A stretch of DNA of 64,000 nt from Micromonospora sp. U21. Its GTDB lineage: Bacteria > Actinomycetota > Actinomycetes > Mycobacteriales > Micromonosporaceae. Shown here in pieces: positions 7,376 through 15,404 of the stretch. The notes under the pieces are model-generated. The model ran no database searches and was not told where the DNA came from. It saw nothing but the letters and a program-made list of their open reading frames with translations. The translations under genes and the position numbers were made by a program. Within the stretch, counting starts at the first letter, position 1; each line of letters opens with the position of its first letter. The stretch lies in assembly GCF_018070045.1 (NCBI RefSeq), contig NZ_JAGPYK010000010.1, forward strand, positions 141,238 to 205,237, read 5' to 3'.

Positions 7376-9156
7376 TGCCAGCCCCGGTCGCCCCCGATGC
7401 CCGGCGTCAACCGCCGCTGCTCACCCTGCTCTTCTGGGCCGGAGTGGGCCTCGCTCCGGTGGCGGCGCTGATCCTGCTGGTCGCCGACGGCAACGGCCCG
7501 CTGCGCTTCGCGGCGGTGCTCGCCATCCTGGCGGTGGTGCTGATCGGCCTGTCCATCGCGCTGCGGCCCGACGGTGAGGACGCCTCGGCGCGAGCCGATG
7601 AGCTGCTGGACGAGATCGAGGAACTCCGCCGGGAGCTGCGCGCCGAGATCGTCGCGGCCGCGCAGCGCGGTAACCAGGCGCTCGACCAGGCACAAAGGGC
7701 CCAGGAGGGTGTCGTCGCCGTCCGCCGCCGCCTCGACGCCAGCGGCGCCGCGCTCGCCGGTGCCGCCCCCGCCGCCAGCGAACCGGCGGGTGCCGGCCGG
7801 GCGCGGGTGTCGGCCGGCGAGCCGGCGGACGATGTCCCGGTCGTCCGCAGCCGCGTGCCGGTGCCCGGCGACGCCCCGGCGGGCCGAGGCCGGGTGTCGC
7901 CCCCGGAGCCCGCCGGTGCGCGGTGGGGTCACCCCGAGCGCGTGGACGATGACGAGCCGGCGTACCGCCGGGCGACCCCCGATGCCGGCGCCGAGCCTCC
8001 GGCCAGCGACGGGGTCTACGGTGCGGAGCCGCCGGCCCCCGGGCTGTACGGCGCGGACCGGCCGGCCGCCGGGTACGGCGCGGAGCGGCCTGCCGCTGCC
8101 GGGTACGGCTCCGTGCCCCGCCCCCGTGAGCACGACCGCCCCGAGTCGGGGCACCGCCCGGTCGGGGTGGTGCGGCACACCGAGACCGTGCACGTCACCA
8201 CCCGGCACACCGTGGTGGACGGCGGTCCGGCCGAGCCGGGTGGGCGGTACGGCGGCGGGTACGCCGGGCAGTGGACCCCGCCGGCGCAGGAGTGGACCCC
8301 GGGCGGCGGCGCGGAGGAGCGCTCCCGGCCGGCGGACCGCTCCTGGGGTGAGCCCGAGGAGCACCCCGCGTCGGGGTACGCCGACGACCGTGCCCGCCCC
8401 ACGGACGACCGTTTCCGGGGCGCGCAGCCCGCGACCCGGGGTGAGCCCGACTGGACGGCCCGCCGCGACGAGCCGGAGTGGGCCGATCCGCGCGACGCGT
8501 ACTACCAGCCCGAAGAGCCCGGCTGGGGTGCCCGGCCGCAGCCCGTCGCGGACCGGCCGCAGCCGGATTCGTGGGTGGGCCCCGACGACCGCGGCTGGTC
8601 GGAGCAGCGGGAACCCGACCGGCCGGTCGCCCCGGGGCAGCCCGGACCGGCTCTGCGGGCGGACGACACCGGTGAGTACTGGTCACAGCTGCGGGCCGGT
8701 GACCGGTGGGCCGCCGTGCGGGACGACGAGAACGGCCGTGAGCTGCGGGTCGGGGAGCGCCGGGCCGAGGTGCACGCCGACGCCACGGGCGCCGAGTACC
8801 GGGTGGCGGACCGCTGGGCCTCCGTCCGCCACGAGGAGCCCCGCCGCCACGAGGACGCGCGCGGCTACGACGAACCGCGTCGGTACGACGAGCGCGAGCC
8901 GTACCACCGGGACGAGCCGGCGCGCCGGCACGACCGCGACGGCGGTTGGCGGGACGAACCGGCGGACCGGCCGGCGCTGCCGGTGGGCGGCGTGCCGGTG
9001 CCCGACGAGTGGCGTCCGCCGCGCCAGCGGGGCCACCAGGCGGAGCCCGCACCGGAGCGGACCGGCCGGCGCCGGGTCGACGAGCGGTACGGCTACCCGC
9101 CGCAGGACGACGTGCCGCGCGCCGGGGGCGCCCCGGCCACCGACCGCTGGCGCTGA
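7375..9156 (+). CDS. Membrane-anchored protein with long Arg/Pro-rich disordered tail
   Basis: The 593-residue protein has two membrane helices (residues about 15-37 and 42-62), a coiled coil of about 45 residues (ADELLDEIEELRRELRAEI onward), then roughly 480 residues of low-complexity Pro, Arg, Asp, Glu and Gly. Within the tail a short unit recurs three times near residues 440-490: GDRWAAVR, GERRAEVH and ADRWASVR, each followed by an acidic stretch. It occupies the place of the Ala/Arg/Pro-rich membrane protein found between folK and panC in mycobacteria, so it is probably the positional homologue. Its function is unknown. The tail would be cytosolic if both termini are inside. Confidence 0.75.
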   Translation: MPAPVAPDARRQPPLLTLLFWAGVGLAPVAALILLVADGNGPLRFAAVLAILAVVLIGLSIALRPDGEDASARADELLDEIEELRRELRAEIVAAAQRGNQALDQAQRAQEGVVAVRRRLDASGAALAGAAPAASEPAGAGRARVSAGEPADDVPVVRSRVPVPGDAPAGRGRVSPPEPAGARWGHPERVDDDEPAYRRATPDAGAEPPASDGVYGAEPPAPGLYGADRPAAGYGAERPAAAGYGSVPRPREHDRPESGHRPVGVVRHTETVHVTTRHTVVDGGPAEPGGRYGGGYAGQWTPPAQEWTPGGGAEERSRPADRSWGEPEEHPASGYADDRARPTDDRFRGAQPATRGEPDWTARRDEPEWADPRDAYYQPEEPGWGARPQPVADRPQPDSWVGPDDRGWSEQREPDRPVAPGQPGPALRADDTGEYWSQLRAGDRWAAVRDDENGRELRVGERRAEVHADATGAEYRVADRWASVRHEEPRRHEDARGYDEPRRYDEREPYHRDEPARRHDRDGGWRDEPADRPALPVGGVPVPDEWRPPRQRGHQAEPAPERTGRRRVDERYGYPPQDDVPRAGGAPATDRWR

Positions 9157-9178
9157 CCGGCGGCCGGGCCGCTCGGGG

Positions 9179-10366
9179 TCACTTGTCGATGTCCCCGACC
9201 ACGAAGAACATCGAGCCGAGGATGGCGATCAGGTCCGGCACCAGGCAGCCGGGGAGCAGGGTGGCCAGTGCCTGCACGTTGGCGTACGACGCCGTGCGCA
9301 GCTTCAACCGCCAGGGCGTCTTCTCACCCCGGGACACCAGGTAGTAGCCGTTGATGCCGAGCGGGTTCTCGGTCCAGGCGTAGGTGTGCCCCTCCGGCGC
9401 CTTGAGCACCTTCGGCAGGCGGGTGTTGATCGGCCCGGTCAGCCGGTCCACCCGGTCCAGGCACTGCTCGGCGATGTCCAGCGAGGCGTACACCTGATCG
9501 AGCAGCACCTCGAAGCGGGCGTGGCAGTCTCCGGCGGTCTTCGTCACCACCGGCACGTCCAGCTCGTCGTAGGCCAGGTAGGGATCGTCGCGGCGCAGGT
9601 CCAGGTCGAGCCCGGAGGCCCGGGCCACCGGCCCGGACGCGCCGAACGCGGCGGCGTCCGCGGCGGAGAGCACCCCCACGCCCACCGTCCGGGCCAGGAA
9701 GATCTCGTTGCGCCGGATCAGGTGGTCCAGGTCGGGCAGCCGCCGGCGTACCTCGCCGATCGCCGCGCGGGCCCGGCCGGTCCAGCCGTACGGCACCTCC
9801 TCCTTGAGGCCGCCCACCCGGTTGAACATGTAGTGGATCCGGCCGCCGGACACCTCCTCCATGACCGCCTGGATGGTCTCCCGTTCCCGGAAGGCGTAGA
9901 AGACCGGCGTGATCGCGCCGATCTCCAGCGGGTAGGAGCCGAGGAACATCAGGTGGTTGAGCACCCGGTTCAGCTCGGCCAGGGCCATCCGCAGCCAGGT
10001 GGCCCGCTCGGGCACCTCCATGCCCATCAGCCGCTCCACCGCGAGCACGACACCCAGCTCGTTGGAGAAGGCCGAGAGCCAGTCGTGCCGGTTGGCCAGC
10101 ACGATGATCTGCCGGTAGTCGCGCACCTCGAAGAGCTTCTCCGCGCCCCGGTGCATGTAGCCGACGATCGGTTCGCAGGCGATCACCCGCTCGCCGTCGA
10201 GCACCAGCTTCAGCCGCAGCACGCCGTGGGTGGAGGGGTGCTGCGGGCCGATGTTCAGCACCATGTCGGTGCCGAGCTGCTGGTCGCCGGTGCCGGCGAC
10301 CAGGCCGGCCCCGGTGCCGACGGTCAGTTCACGGAGGTCCCCGGCGTCGGTGGTCATGCCCGTCAT
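9179..10366 (-). CDS. Stand-alone NuoD-type subunit (complex I 49-kDa homologue)
   Basis: The 395-residue protein is a homologue of NADH-quinone oxidoreductase subunit D, the subunit that lines the quinone site. It has the [12 protein letters not shown] motif at residues 40-51, [11 protein letters not shown], the [14 protein letters not shown] segment and the C-terminal [13 protein letters not shown]. No other nuo gene is near, so this is probably a second copy outside the main nuo operon, slightly shorter than usual. Its ATG overlaps the stop of the upstream methyltransferase gene (ATGA, 10363-10366), so the two are coupled. An internal ATG at 10357 is an alternative start. Confidence 0.85.
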   Translation of the reverse strand: MTGMTTDAGDLRELTVGTGAGLVAGTGDQQLGTDMVLNIGPQHPSTHGVLRLKLVLDGERVIACEPIVGYMHRGAEKLFEVRDYRQIIVLANRHDWLSAFSNELGVVLAVERLMGMEVPERATWLRMALAELNRVLNHLMFLGSYPLEIGAITPVFYAFRERETIQAVMEEVSGGRIHYMFNRVGGLKEEVPYGWTGRARAAIGEVRRRLPDLDHLIRRNEIFLARTVGVGVLSAADAAAFGASGPVARASGLDLDLRRDDPYLAYDELDVPVVTKTAGDCHARFEVLLDQVYASLDIAEQCLDRVDRLTGPINTRLPKVLKAPEGHTYAWTENPLGINGYYLVSRGEKTPWRLKLRTASYANVQALATLLPGCLVPDLIAILGSMFFVVGDIDK

Positions 10367-11649
10367 CGTGCCACGGCCGGACCGAGCGGGATGCCGACCG
10401 GTTGGCGCAGCCACCAGTGCCCGCCGAGCCCGGCCGGGTCGGTCAGCTCGGCCACCGCCGACGCGGCGGCCAGAGCCCGCACGTACCCGGCCGGGTCGGT
10501 GCCGGCCAGGCTCAGCGGCGGTCGGCCGCCGTCGGCCCCGAGCGCCCGCAGCGCCTCCCGCTGCGAGACCAGGGAGTACGCGCACCGGGCGACCGCCGCA
10601 CCGGCGGAGGCGACCGAGTCCATGGCGACATGCGCGGTCACGTCTGTCGTCCCGTCCGGCACCGGAGGCACCTGCCGCCCAGCCCGGTACCCGGTCAACG
10701 TCCCGTCGATCGGCCGGTCCTCCTTCAGATGCCCGTAGTCCACAGCCACCGCGAGCCCTCGGCTGATCTTCTTCACCGCGTTCGCCCAGGCCTCGTCCCT
10801 CGACCTTCCCATCTCTGCGCGGTGGTCGCTGTGCGGGGTTTCGGGGCGGCCGGGCCGGCTCCGGGCGGTCAGGCTTGATCCCTGCGCCGGCCGGGCTGCC
10901 CCGAAACCCGACCCGGACTGGCTTGTCGCATCCGTCGAGGTCAGATCACGGGCCGCGTGGGGCGGGCTCGTGGGGTGAGGCCACCAGGTGGTCAGCCAAT
11001 CGAGATCGGCATGGCTGACCGGCTCGCCAACTGTTTCCGCACCACCGTCGGGGTCGACCAGCACATATCGCCAGCCATCTGCGGTGTGCACCGCCACGTC
11101 GAGTGGAACGTTGTCCAACCACTCGGTGGCCAGCAACAGCCCGTTGATCCCATCAGGGATCTCAGAGGTCCAGTTGATCTCTTCTGGGAGGTTTTGCGGG
11201 CGGGTTGCGTACTCGACTGCTGTGAAGCGCACTCGTTCCGCGAGCGACGGACGGACGGCGACCGACGACGGATCGTCCCGCGACGGACGGGCGGCGGCCG
11301 TGGAGGTCAGGGTTTCCGGGGAGCCCGCCCGCGGAGGGATCAAGCCGGACCGCCCGGAGCGGGTGGGCTCCCCGGAATTTCCCACCGCAAGCCCGACGGC
11401 GTCTTCGATGGAGCGCAGCAGGGTGCGCAAGAGTTCCCCACGACCCGCGCCCACGTCGACCACGTCGAGTCGGTCAGGGTGGCCGAGGGCCGCGTCCACC
11501 TCGGAGATCAGCCGCAGCAGGGCGGCGGCGAACGCCGGGGAGGCGTGCACGCTGGTCCGGAAGTGGTCGGACGGTCCGGTGCCGGAGACGAAGAAGCCGC
11601 CCGGCCCGTAGAGGGCCCGGCTCATCGCGTCCCGCCAGGGAATCGACAT
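10363..11649 (-). CDS. MidA/NDUFAF7-type protein arginine methyltransferase
   Basis: The 428-residue protein belongs to the DUF185/MidA SAM-dependent methyltransferase family. In eukaryotes the homologue NDUFAF7 methylates an arginine of the complex I 49-kDa subunit. The start [19 protein letters not shown], the SAM loop [12 protein letters not shown] near residue 63, [15 protein letters not shown], and [10 protein letters not shown] are family marks. Two stretches rich in Pro, Ser, Arg and Thr (residues about 88-127 and about 225-280) interrupt the fold and contain the two 74-bp palindromic elements described separately. It is translated into the NuoD homologue by a 4-base overlap. Family proteins without such inserts are usually shorter (about 330-350 residues). 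Confidence 0.85.
   Translation of the reverse strand: MSIPWRDAMSRALYGPGGFFVSGTGPSDHFRTSVHASPAFAAALLRLISEVDAALGHPDRLDVVDVGAGRGELLRTLLRSIEDAVGLAVGNSGEPTRSGRSGLIPPRAGSPETLTSTAAARPSRDDPSSVAVRPSLAERVRFTAVEYATRPQNLPEEINWTSEIPDGINGLLLATEWLDNVPLDVAVHTADGWRYVLVDPDGGAETVGEPVSHADLDWLTTWWPHPTSPPHAARDLTSTDATSQSGSGFGAARPAQGSSLTARSRPGRPETPHSDHRAEMGRSRDEAWANAVKKISRGLAVAVDYGHLKEDRPIDGTLTGYRAGRQVPPVPDGTTDVTAHVAMDSVASAGAAVARCAYSLVSQREALRALGADGGRPPLSLAGTDPAGYVRALAAASAVAELTDPAGLGGHWWLRQPVGIPLGPAVAR
10836..10909. repeat. 74-bp palindromic element A inside midA
   Basis: Imperfect inverted arms of 24 bases (10836-10859 and 10886-10909) start with GGGTTTCGGGGC and end with GCCCCGAAACCC. The centre carries GGGCGGTCAGGCTTGATCCC. 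The reverse complement closely matches element B at 11310-11383. It encodes part of a low-complexity insert in the MidA-type protein. Confidence 0.75.
11310..11383. repeat. 74-bp palindromic element B inside midA
   Basis: Arms 11310-11332 and 11359-11383 pair around the centre GGGATCAAGCCGGACCGCCC. It is the same element as A, in the opposite orientation and 400 bp away, and also lies in an open coding frame. Both copies are 74 bp long. Confidence 0.75.
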
Positions 11650-11801
11650 CAGTTCGCTCCACGTCCAGGGTGCATCACCGTGCCGACCCTACGGTCAGCG
11701 GTCAGGAGACGACTCGTGATCCCCGCGCTGACGGTCGTACCGCTGCTGCCGGCTCCAATTTCCTCGACGCCGGTTTCCTGCACCCCGGCCGCTGACTTGT
11801 C

Positions 11802-11849
11802 AGGAAGGGCCCCTTGTACAACCGGAGGCGTTAACAAGGGGCCCTTCCT
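11802..11849. repeat. 16-bp perfect inverted repeat containing the 28-bp family unit
   Basis: Arms 11802-11817 (AGGAAGGGCCCCTTGT) and 11834-11849 are perfect complements with a 16-nt loop. Read on the minus strand, 11849-11822 is one unit of the 28-bp repeat seen twice at 52155-52213. The site lies between divergent genes, so a simple terminator role does not fit the position. Confidence 0.75.
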
Positions 11850-11948
11850 TCGGTGGTGAAGGTTTTCACACATGCTTGTCCCGGTTCGGCGGGCCGGGCG
11901 CATACTTGCGATCGACCGGTACCCCTTCTCGAGGACTGGATCGTCGTC

Positions 11949-12929
11949 ATGAGCGCACCGTTGCGCCCGCGTCCGGCGGCCCCGTACGGGCCCGCCGCAT
12001 CGCGGGATCGCGCCGTCACCGGCGCCCCGGCTGCCGTCACCTCCCGCCTGCTCACCGTCGGCGTCGTCGGTGCCGGCCGGGTCGGTGCCGTGCTGGGCGC
12101 CGCACTCGTCGCTGCTGGCCACCGGGTGGTCGCCGTCGCCGGCGGCTCCGGGGCCAGCCGTGCCCGGCTCGCCCTGCTGCTGCCCGAGGTGCCCCGCCGC
12201 CCGGTTCCCGCCGTCGCCCACGCCGCAGCCGACCTGCTGCTGATCGCGGTGCCGGACGACGCGCTGGCCGGTGTGGTCGCCGACCTTGCCGACCGGGGCG
12301 CGCTGCGCCCGGGCCAGGTGGTCGCGCACACCTCCGGCGCGCACGGGCTGGCCGTGCTGGCGCCGGCTGCCGCGGTCGGCGCCCGGCCGCTCGCCCTGCA
12401 CCCGGCCATGACCTTCACCGGTACGCCGGACGACCTGTCCCGGCTGGCCGGCATCTCGTACGGAGTGACCGCCCCGGCGGAGCTGCGCCCGCTGGCCGCC
12501 CGGCTGGTCGCCGATCTCGGCGGCGTGCCCGAGTGGGTGGGCGAGTCCGACCGCCCGCTGTACCACGCAGCGCTGGCGCACGGCGCGAACCACCTGGTGA
12601 CCCTCGTGAACGAGGCGACCGACCGGCTGCGTGACGCCGGCGTGGCCCGGCCGGAGAAGGTGCTCGCCCCGTTGCTGCGGGCCGCACTGGAGAACGCGCT
12701 GCGGCTCGGCGACGACGCGCTGACCGGCCCGGTCTCCCGCGGTGACGCGGGCACGGTCCAGCGGCATCTGGCCCGGTTGGCCGCTACCGCACCGGAGTCC
12801 GTTCCCGCCTACCTGGCGCTCGCCCGGCGTACCGCCGACCGGGCGATCGCCGCCGGTCGGCTGCGGCCGGTGGACGCGCAGTCGCTGCTCGGCGTGCTCG
12901 CCGACACCAGCCGGGCGGTGAACGCGTGA
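11949..12929 (+). CDS. Rossmann-fold DUF2520 oxidoreductase, possible ketopantoate reductase
   Basis: The 326-residue protein has an N-terminal NAD(P)-binding fold (VGVVGAGRVGAVLGAALVAAG, GxGxxG near residues 38-46) followed by LLIAVPDDAL and HTSGAHGLAVL, and a helical DUF2520 domain with LALHPAMTF and LYHAALAHGANHLVTL. In actinobacteria it sits just before panC. That position, and the absence of panE in view, suggest reduction of ketopantoate to pantoate, but this is inference. The ATG at 11949 leaves a 30-residue Pro/Arg-rich leader before the fold. An upstream in-frame start at 11853 overlaps the palindrome and is unlikely. Confidence 0.8.
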   Translation: MSAPLRPRPAAPYGPAASRDRAVTGAPAAVTSRLLTVGVVGAGRVGAVLGAALVAAGHRVVAVAGGSGASRARLALLLPEVPRRPVPAVAHAAADLLLIAVPDDALAGVVADLADRGALRPGQVVAHTSGAHGLAVLAPAAAVGARPLALHPAMTFTGTPDDLSRLAGISYGVTAPAELRPLAARLVADLGGVPEWVGESDRPLYHAALAHGANHLVTLVNEATDRLRDAGVARPEKVLAPLLRAALENALRLGDDALTGPVSRGDAGTVQRHLARLAATAPESVPAYLALARRTADRAIAAGRLRPVDAQSLLGVLADTSRAVNA

Positions 12930-12984
12930 GCGTACGGAGTGAGCCGATCTTGCGCGCCCCGCGGTCGCGAACCGAGGTGACGCG

Positions 12985-13833
12985 GTGACGCAGCTGGTGC
13001 ACACCCGCGCCGACCTGGCCGAGGCTCGCGCCGGGCTGAAGGGCACGGTCGGTGTGGTGATGACCATGGGTGCCCTGCACTCCGGGCACGAGACGCTGCT
13101 GCGCGCGGCTCGGGACCAGGCCGACCACGTGCTGGTGACGATCTTCGTGAACCCGTTGCAGTTCGGGCCGAACGAGGACTTCGACCGCTACCCGCGGACA
13201 CTGGACACGGACCTGGAGGTGTGCCGTCGGGCGGGCGCGGACCTGGTGTTCGCCCCGTCGGTGGCCGAGATGTACCCGGACGGTCAGCCGCGGGTGCGGC
13301 TCGACCCGGGCCCGCTCGGCGGGGAGCTGGAGGGCGCGAGTCGCCCCGGCTTCTTCCACGGGGTGCTCACCGTGGTGCTGAAGCTGTTCCAGCTCACCCA
13401 GCCTGACCTGGCGTTCTTCGGCGAGAAGGACTACCAGCAGCTCACCCTGGTCCGGCGGATGGCCCGGGACCTGGACGTGCCCGTCGAGGTGCTCGGTGTG
13501 CCGACCGTCCGGGAGTCGGACGGGTTGGCGCTGTCCAGCCGCAACCGCTACCTGAGCGAGCCCGAGCGGGCCGCCGCGCTGAGCCTGTCCGCGGCGCTGC
13601 GGGCCGGAGTCCAGGCCGCCGACGCCGGCCTGGACGCGGGGGCGGTGCTGACCGCCGCGCACGCCGTGTTCGGCGCCGGTACGCCGGGTGCCCGGCTCGA
13701 CTACCTGGTGCTCACCGATCCCGAGCTGGAGCCGGGGCCGGTGTCCGGGCCGGCACGGCTGCTGATCGCCGCGTGGGTGGGCGCAACGCGGTTGATCGAC
13801 AACATGGCGATCCACCTCGCCCCCCGCCGCTGA
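12985..13833 (+). CDS. panC: Pantothenate synthetase (pantoate-beta-alanine ligase)
   Basis: PanC joins pantoate and beta-alanine with ATP to give pantothenate, the precursor of CoA. The 282-residue protein shows the HIGH-like MGALHSGH at about residues 29-36, [18 protein letters not shown], the [13 protein letters not shown] site and the KMSKS-like SSRNRYLS. Length is normal. The GTG start at 12985 follows GAGGTGACGCG. PanD, the source of beta-alanine, starts 41 bp downstream, and a candidate ketopantoate reductase lies upstream, so three pantothenate steps are grouped. Confidence 0.96.
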   Translation: MTQLVHTRADLAEARAGLKGTVGVVMTMGALHSGHETLLRAARDQADHVLVTIFVNPLQFGPNEDFDRYPRTLDTDLEVCRRAGADLVFAPSVAEMYPDGQPRVRLDPGPLGGELEGASRPGFFHGVLTVVLKLFQLTQPDLAFFGEKDYQQLTLVRRMARDLDVPVEVLGVPTVRESDGLALSSRNRYLSEPERAAALSLSAALRAGVQAADAGLDAGAVLTAAHAVFGAGTPGARLDYLVLTDPELEPGPVSGPARLLIAAWVGATRLIDNMAIHLAPRR

Positions 13834-13874
13834 CCCGGCCGCATCCTCAACCACTTTCGCGAAAGGCCATCCCG

Positions 13875-14303
13875 ATGCTGCGGACCATGCTCAAGTCGAA
13901 GATCCACCGGGCCACGGTGACCCAGGCCGACCTGCACTACGTCGGTTCGGTCACGGTGGACGAGGATCTGCTCGACGCTGCCGACCTGCTCCCCGGCGAG
14001 CAGGTGGCGATCGTGGACATCACCAACGGTGCCCGGCTGGAGACGTACGTCATTCCGGGCGAGCGGGGCAGCGGCGTGATCGGCATCAATGGCGCGGCCG
14101 CGCACCTGGTGCACCCCGGTGACCTGGTCATCCTGATCTCGTACGGGCAGATGGACGACGCCGACGCCCGGTCGTACCGGCCGCGGGTGGTGCACGTGGA
14201 CGCCGACAACCGGGTGGTCGAGCTGGGCGCCGATCCGGCCGCCGCGGCTCCGGGCACGGCCGGCGACCCGGTGCCCAGCCCATTGGCCGTGGCGAGCGTC
14301 TGA
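13875..14303 (+). CDS. panD: Aspartate 1-decarboxylase proenzyme
   Basis: PanD makes beta-alanine from aspartate and is activated by self-cleavage. The Gly24-Ser25 processing site is seen in [12 protein letters not shown]; Ser25 becomes the pyruvoyl cofactor. [28 protein letters not shown] is the conserved core. The 142-residue protein has a 25-residue extended C-terminal tail, as in mycobacterial PanD. The ATG is preceded by AAAGG at 8 nt. It follows panC on the same strand and is probably co-transcribed. Confidence 0.97.
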   Translation: MLRTMLKSKIHRATVTQADLHYVGSVTVDEDLLDAADLLPGEQVAIVDITNGARLETYVIPGERGSGVIGINGAAAHLVHPGDLVILISYGQMDDADARSYRPRVVHVDADNRVVELGADPAAAAPGTAGDPVPSPLAVASV

Positions 14304-14318
14304 TCCCGCGCGCGGCGA

Positions 14319-14337
14319 TTCCGGTCTGTCACCGGAA
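14319..14337. promoter_or_regulatory. Inverted repeat between panD and the septum-type lipoprotein gene
   Basis: TTCCGGT (14319-14325) and ACCGGAA (14331-14337) form a perfect 7-bp inverted repeat with 5-nt spacer, and a further TTTCCGGTTACC follows at 14343. It could be a short terminator for panD or an operator for the next gene. The sequence does not decide. Confidence 0.35.
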
Positions 14338-14399
14338 GGTCATTTCCGGTTACCCTTGTCACGCCGTCGGAAGCTGGTCGGTGGCTGGGGGAGGCCGCG

Positions 14400-15296
14400 A
14401 TGCGCCGTGCCATGACGACCCTGCTCGCCGCTGCCGTCACGGCAGTTCTGCTGGTCGGCTGCGCCGGAGCCGGTGACCTGGACGGTGATCTGACCGACGA
14501 CTGGGCGGCGCTGCCGCCAGCGGCGGCGTTCACTCCGGCAGCGGCGGTGTGTCAGGCCGCCGACTTCACCGACGTGGTCACCCTGGCCAGCTACCAGCCG
14601 ATGGACTGCGCCGGCCCGCACCGGCTGGAGACCGTGCACGTGGGCGCTTTCCCGGCCGAGCGGGCCACCGCCCCGGCCGGCGGCTCGGCGGAGCTGCGTG
14701 GCGCGTTCGCCGAGTGCGACACCCGGGCCACCGGGTACGTGGGCGACGACTGGCAGGCCGGCCGGCTGCGGTTGTCGGTGGCGCTGCCCTCGGTGCCGGG
14801 CTGGGCGGCCGGGTCGCGCTGGTACCGGTGCGACGTCAGCGAGTTGACCACGGTGGAGGCGGCGGCCACGGTGGTGGTCCGGTCGGGCAGCCTGCGGGAC
14901 GCGTTGAAGGGGCCCTCCGGGCTGCGTCTGGGCTGCCAGCAGACCCGCGGCGGGGCCGGCCGGGGCGTGCGGACGCTGGTCCCGGTGGAGTGCGGCGTTC
15001 GGCACGACGCCGAGTTCGTCGGGGTGTGGCGGGCGCCGGACGGGCCTTATCCGACCCGGGATGCCGACTGGGCTCCGCTCTACACGGGTTGTCGTAGCGT
15101 CCTCGGGCGGTACGTCGGGGTGCCGGACGACGCCGAGCTGCGGTTCCGCAGCGGGGTGGTGGTCCGCCCGCCGGGCGCGGGGCGCTGGCGGGTCGGTGAC
15201 CGGGGGGTCCGCTGCTATCTCTGGCTCAGCGACCGTACCGTGACCGCCTCGCTGCGGGGCGCGGGCCCGGCGGGGCTGCCGGTCCGGACGAAGTGA
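14400..15296 (+). CDS. Septum-formation-domain lipoprotein
   Basis: The 298-residue exported protein has a lipoprotein signal (AAAVTAVLLVGC, lipid cysteine near residue 21). It carries two Cys-containing repeats of the 'septum formation' type: VVTLASYQPMDCAGPHRLETVHVGAF near residues 60-86, and LVPVECGVRHDAEFVGVWRAP near 197-217. Each is followed by ECDTRATGYVG or GCRSVLGRYVGV. Conserved cysteines probably form disulfides outside the membrane. GGGGGAGG lies 7 nt before the ATG. The family name comes from one described member; the role here is not known. Confidence 0.75.
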   Translation: MRRAMTTLLAAAVTAVLLVGCAGAGDLDGDLTDDWAALPPAAAFTPAAAVCQAADFTDVVTLASYQPMDCAGPHRLETVHVGAFPAERATAPAGGSAELRGAFAECDTRATGYVGDDWQAGRLRLSVALPSVPGWAAGSRWYRCDVSELTTVEAAATVVVRSGSLRDALKGPSGLRLGCQQTRGGAGRGVRTLVPVECGVRHDAEFVGVWRAPDGPYPTRDADWAPLYTGCRSVLGRYVGVPDDAELRFRSGVVVRPPGAGRWRVGDRGVRCYLWLSDRTVTASLRGAGPAGLPVRTK

Positions 15297-15404
15297 CCAC
15301 GGCCCGCCGGTCGGCGCGGCACGGTGGGTGCGGGACGGGGTAGTCCATACCACTCGTCCAGCCCCCGCCGCCCCGGACGAGGATGGTTCGGGTTGACTGG
15401 GGGA

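Noticed and set aside
11650..11948. Terminator role for the palindrome at 11802
   Set aside because: It sits between divergent gene starts, so neither neighbouring gene ends there.
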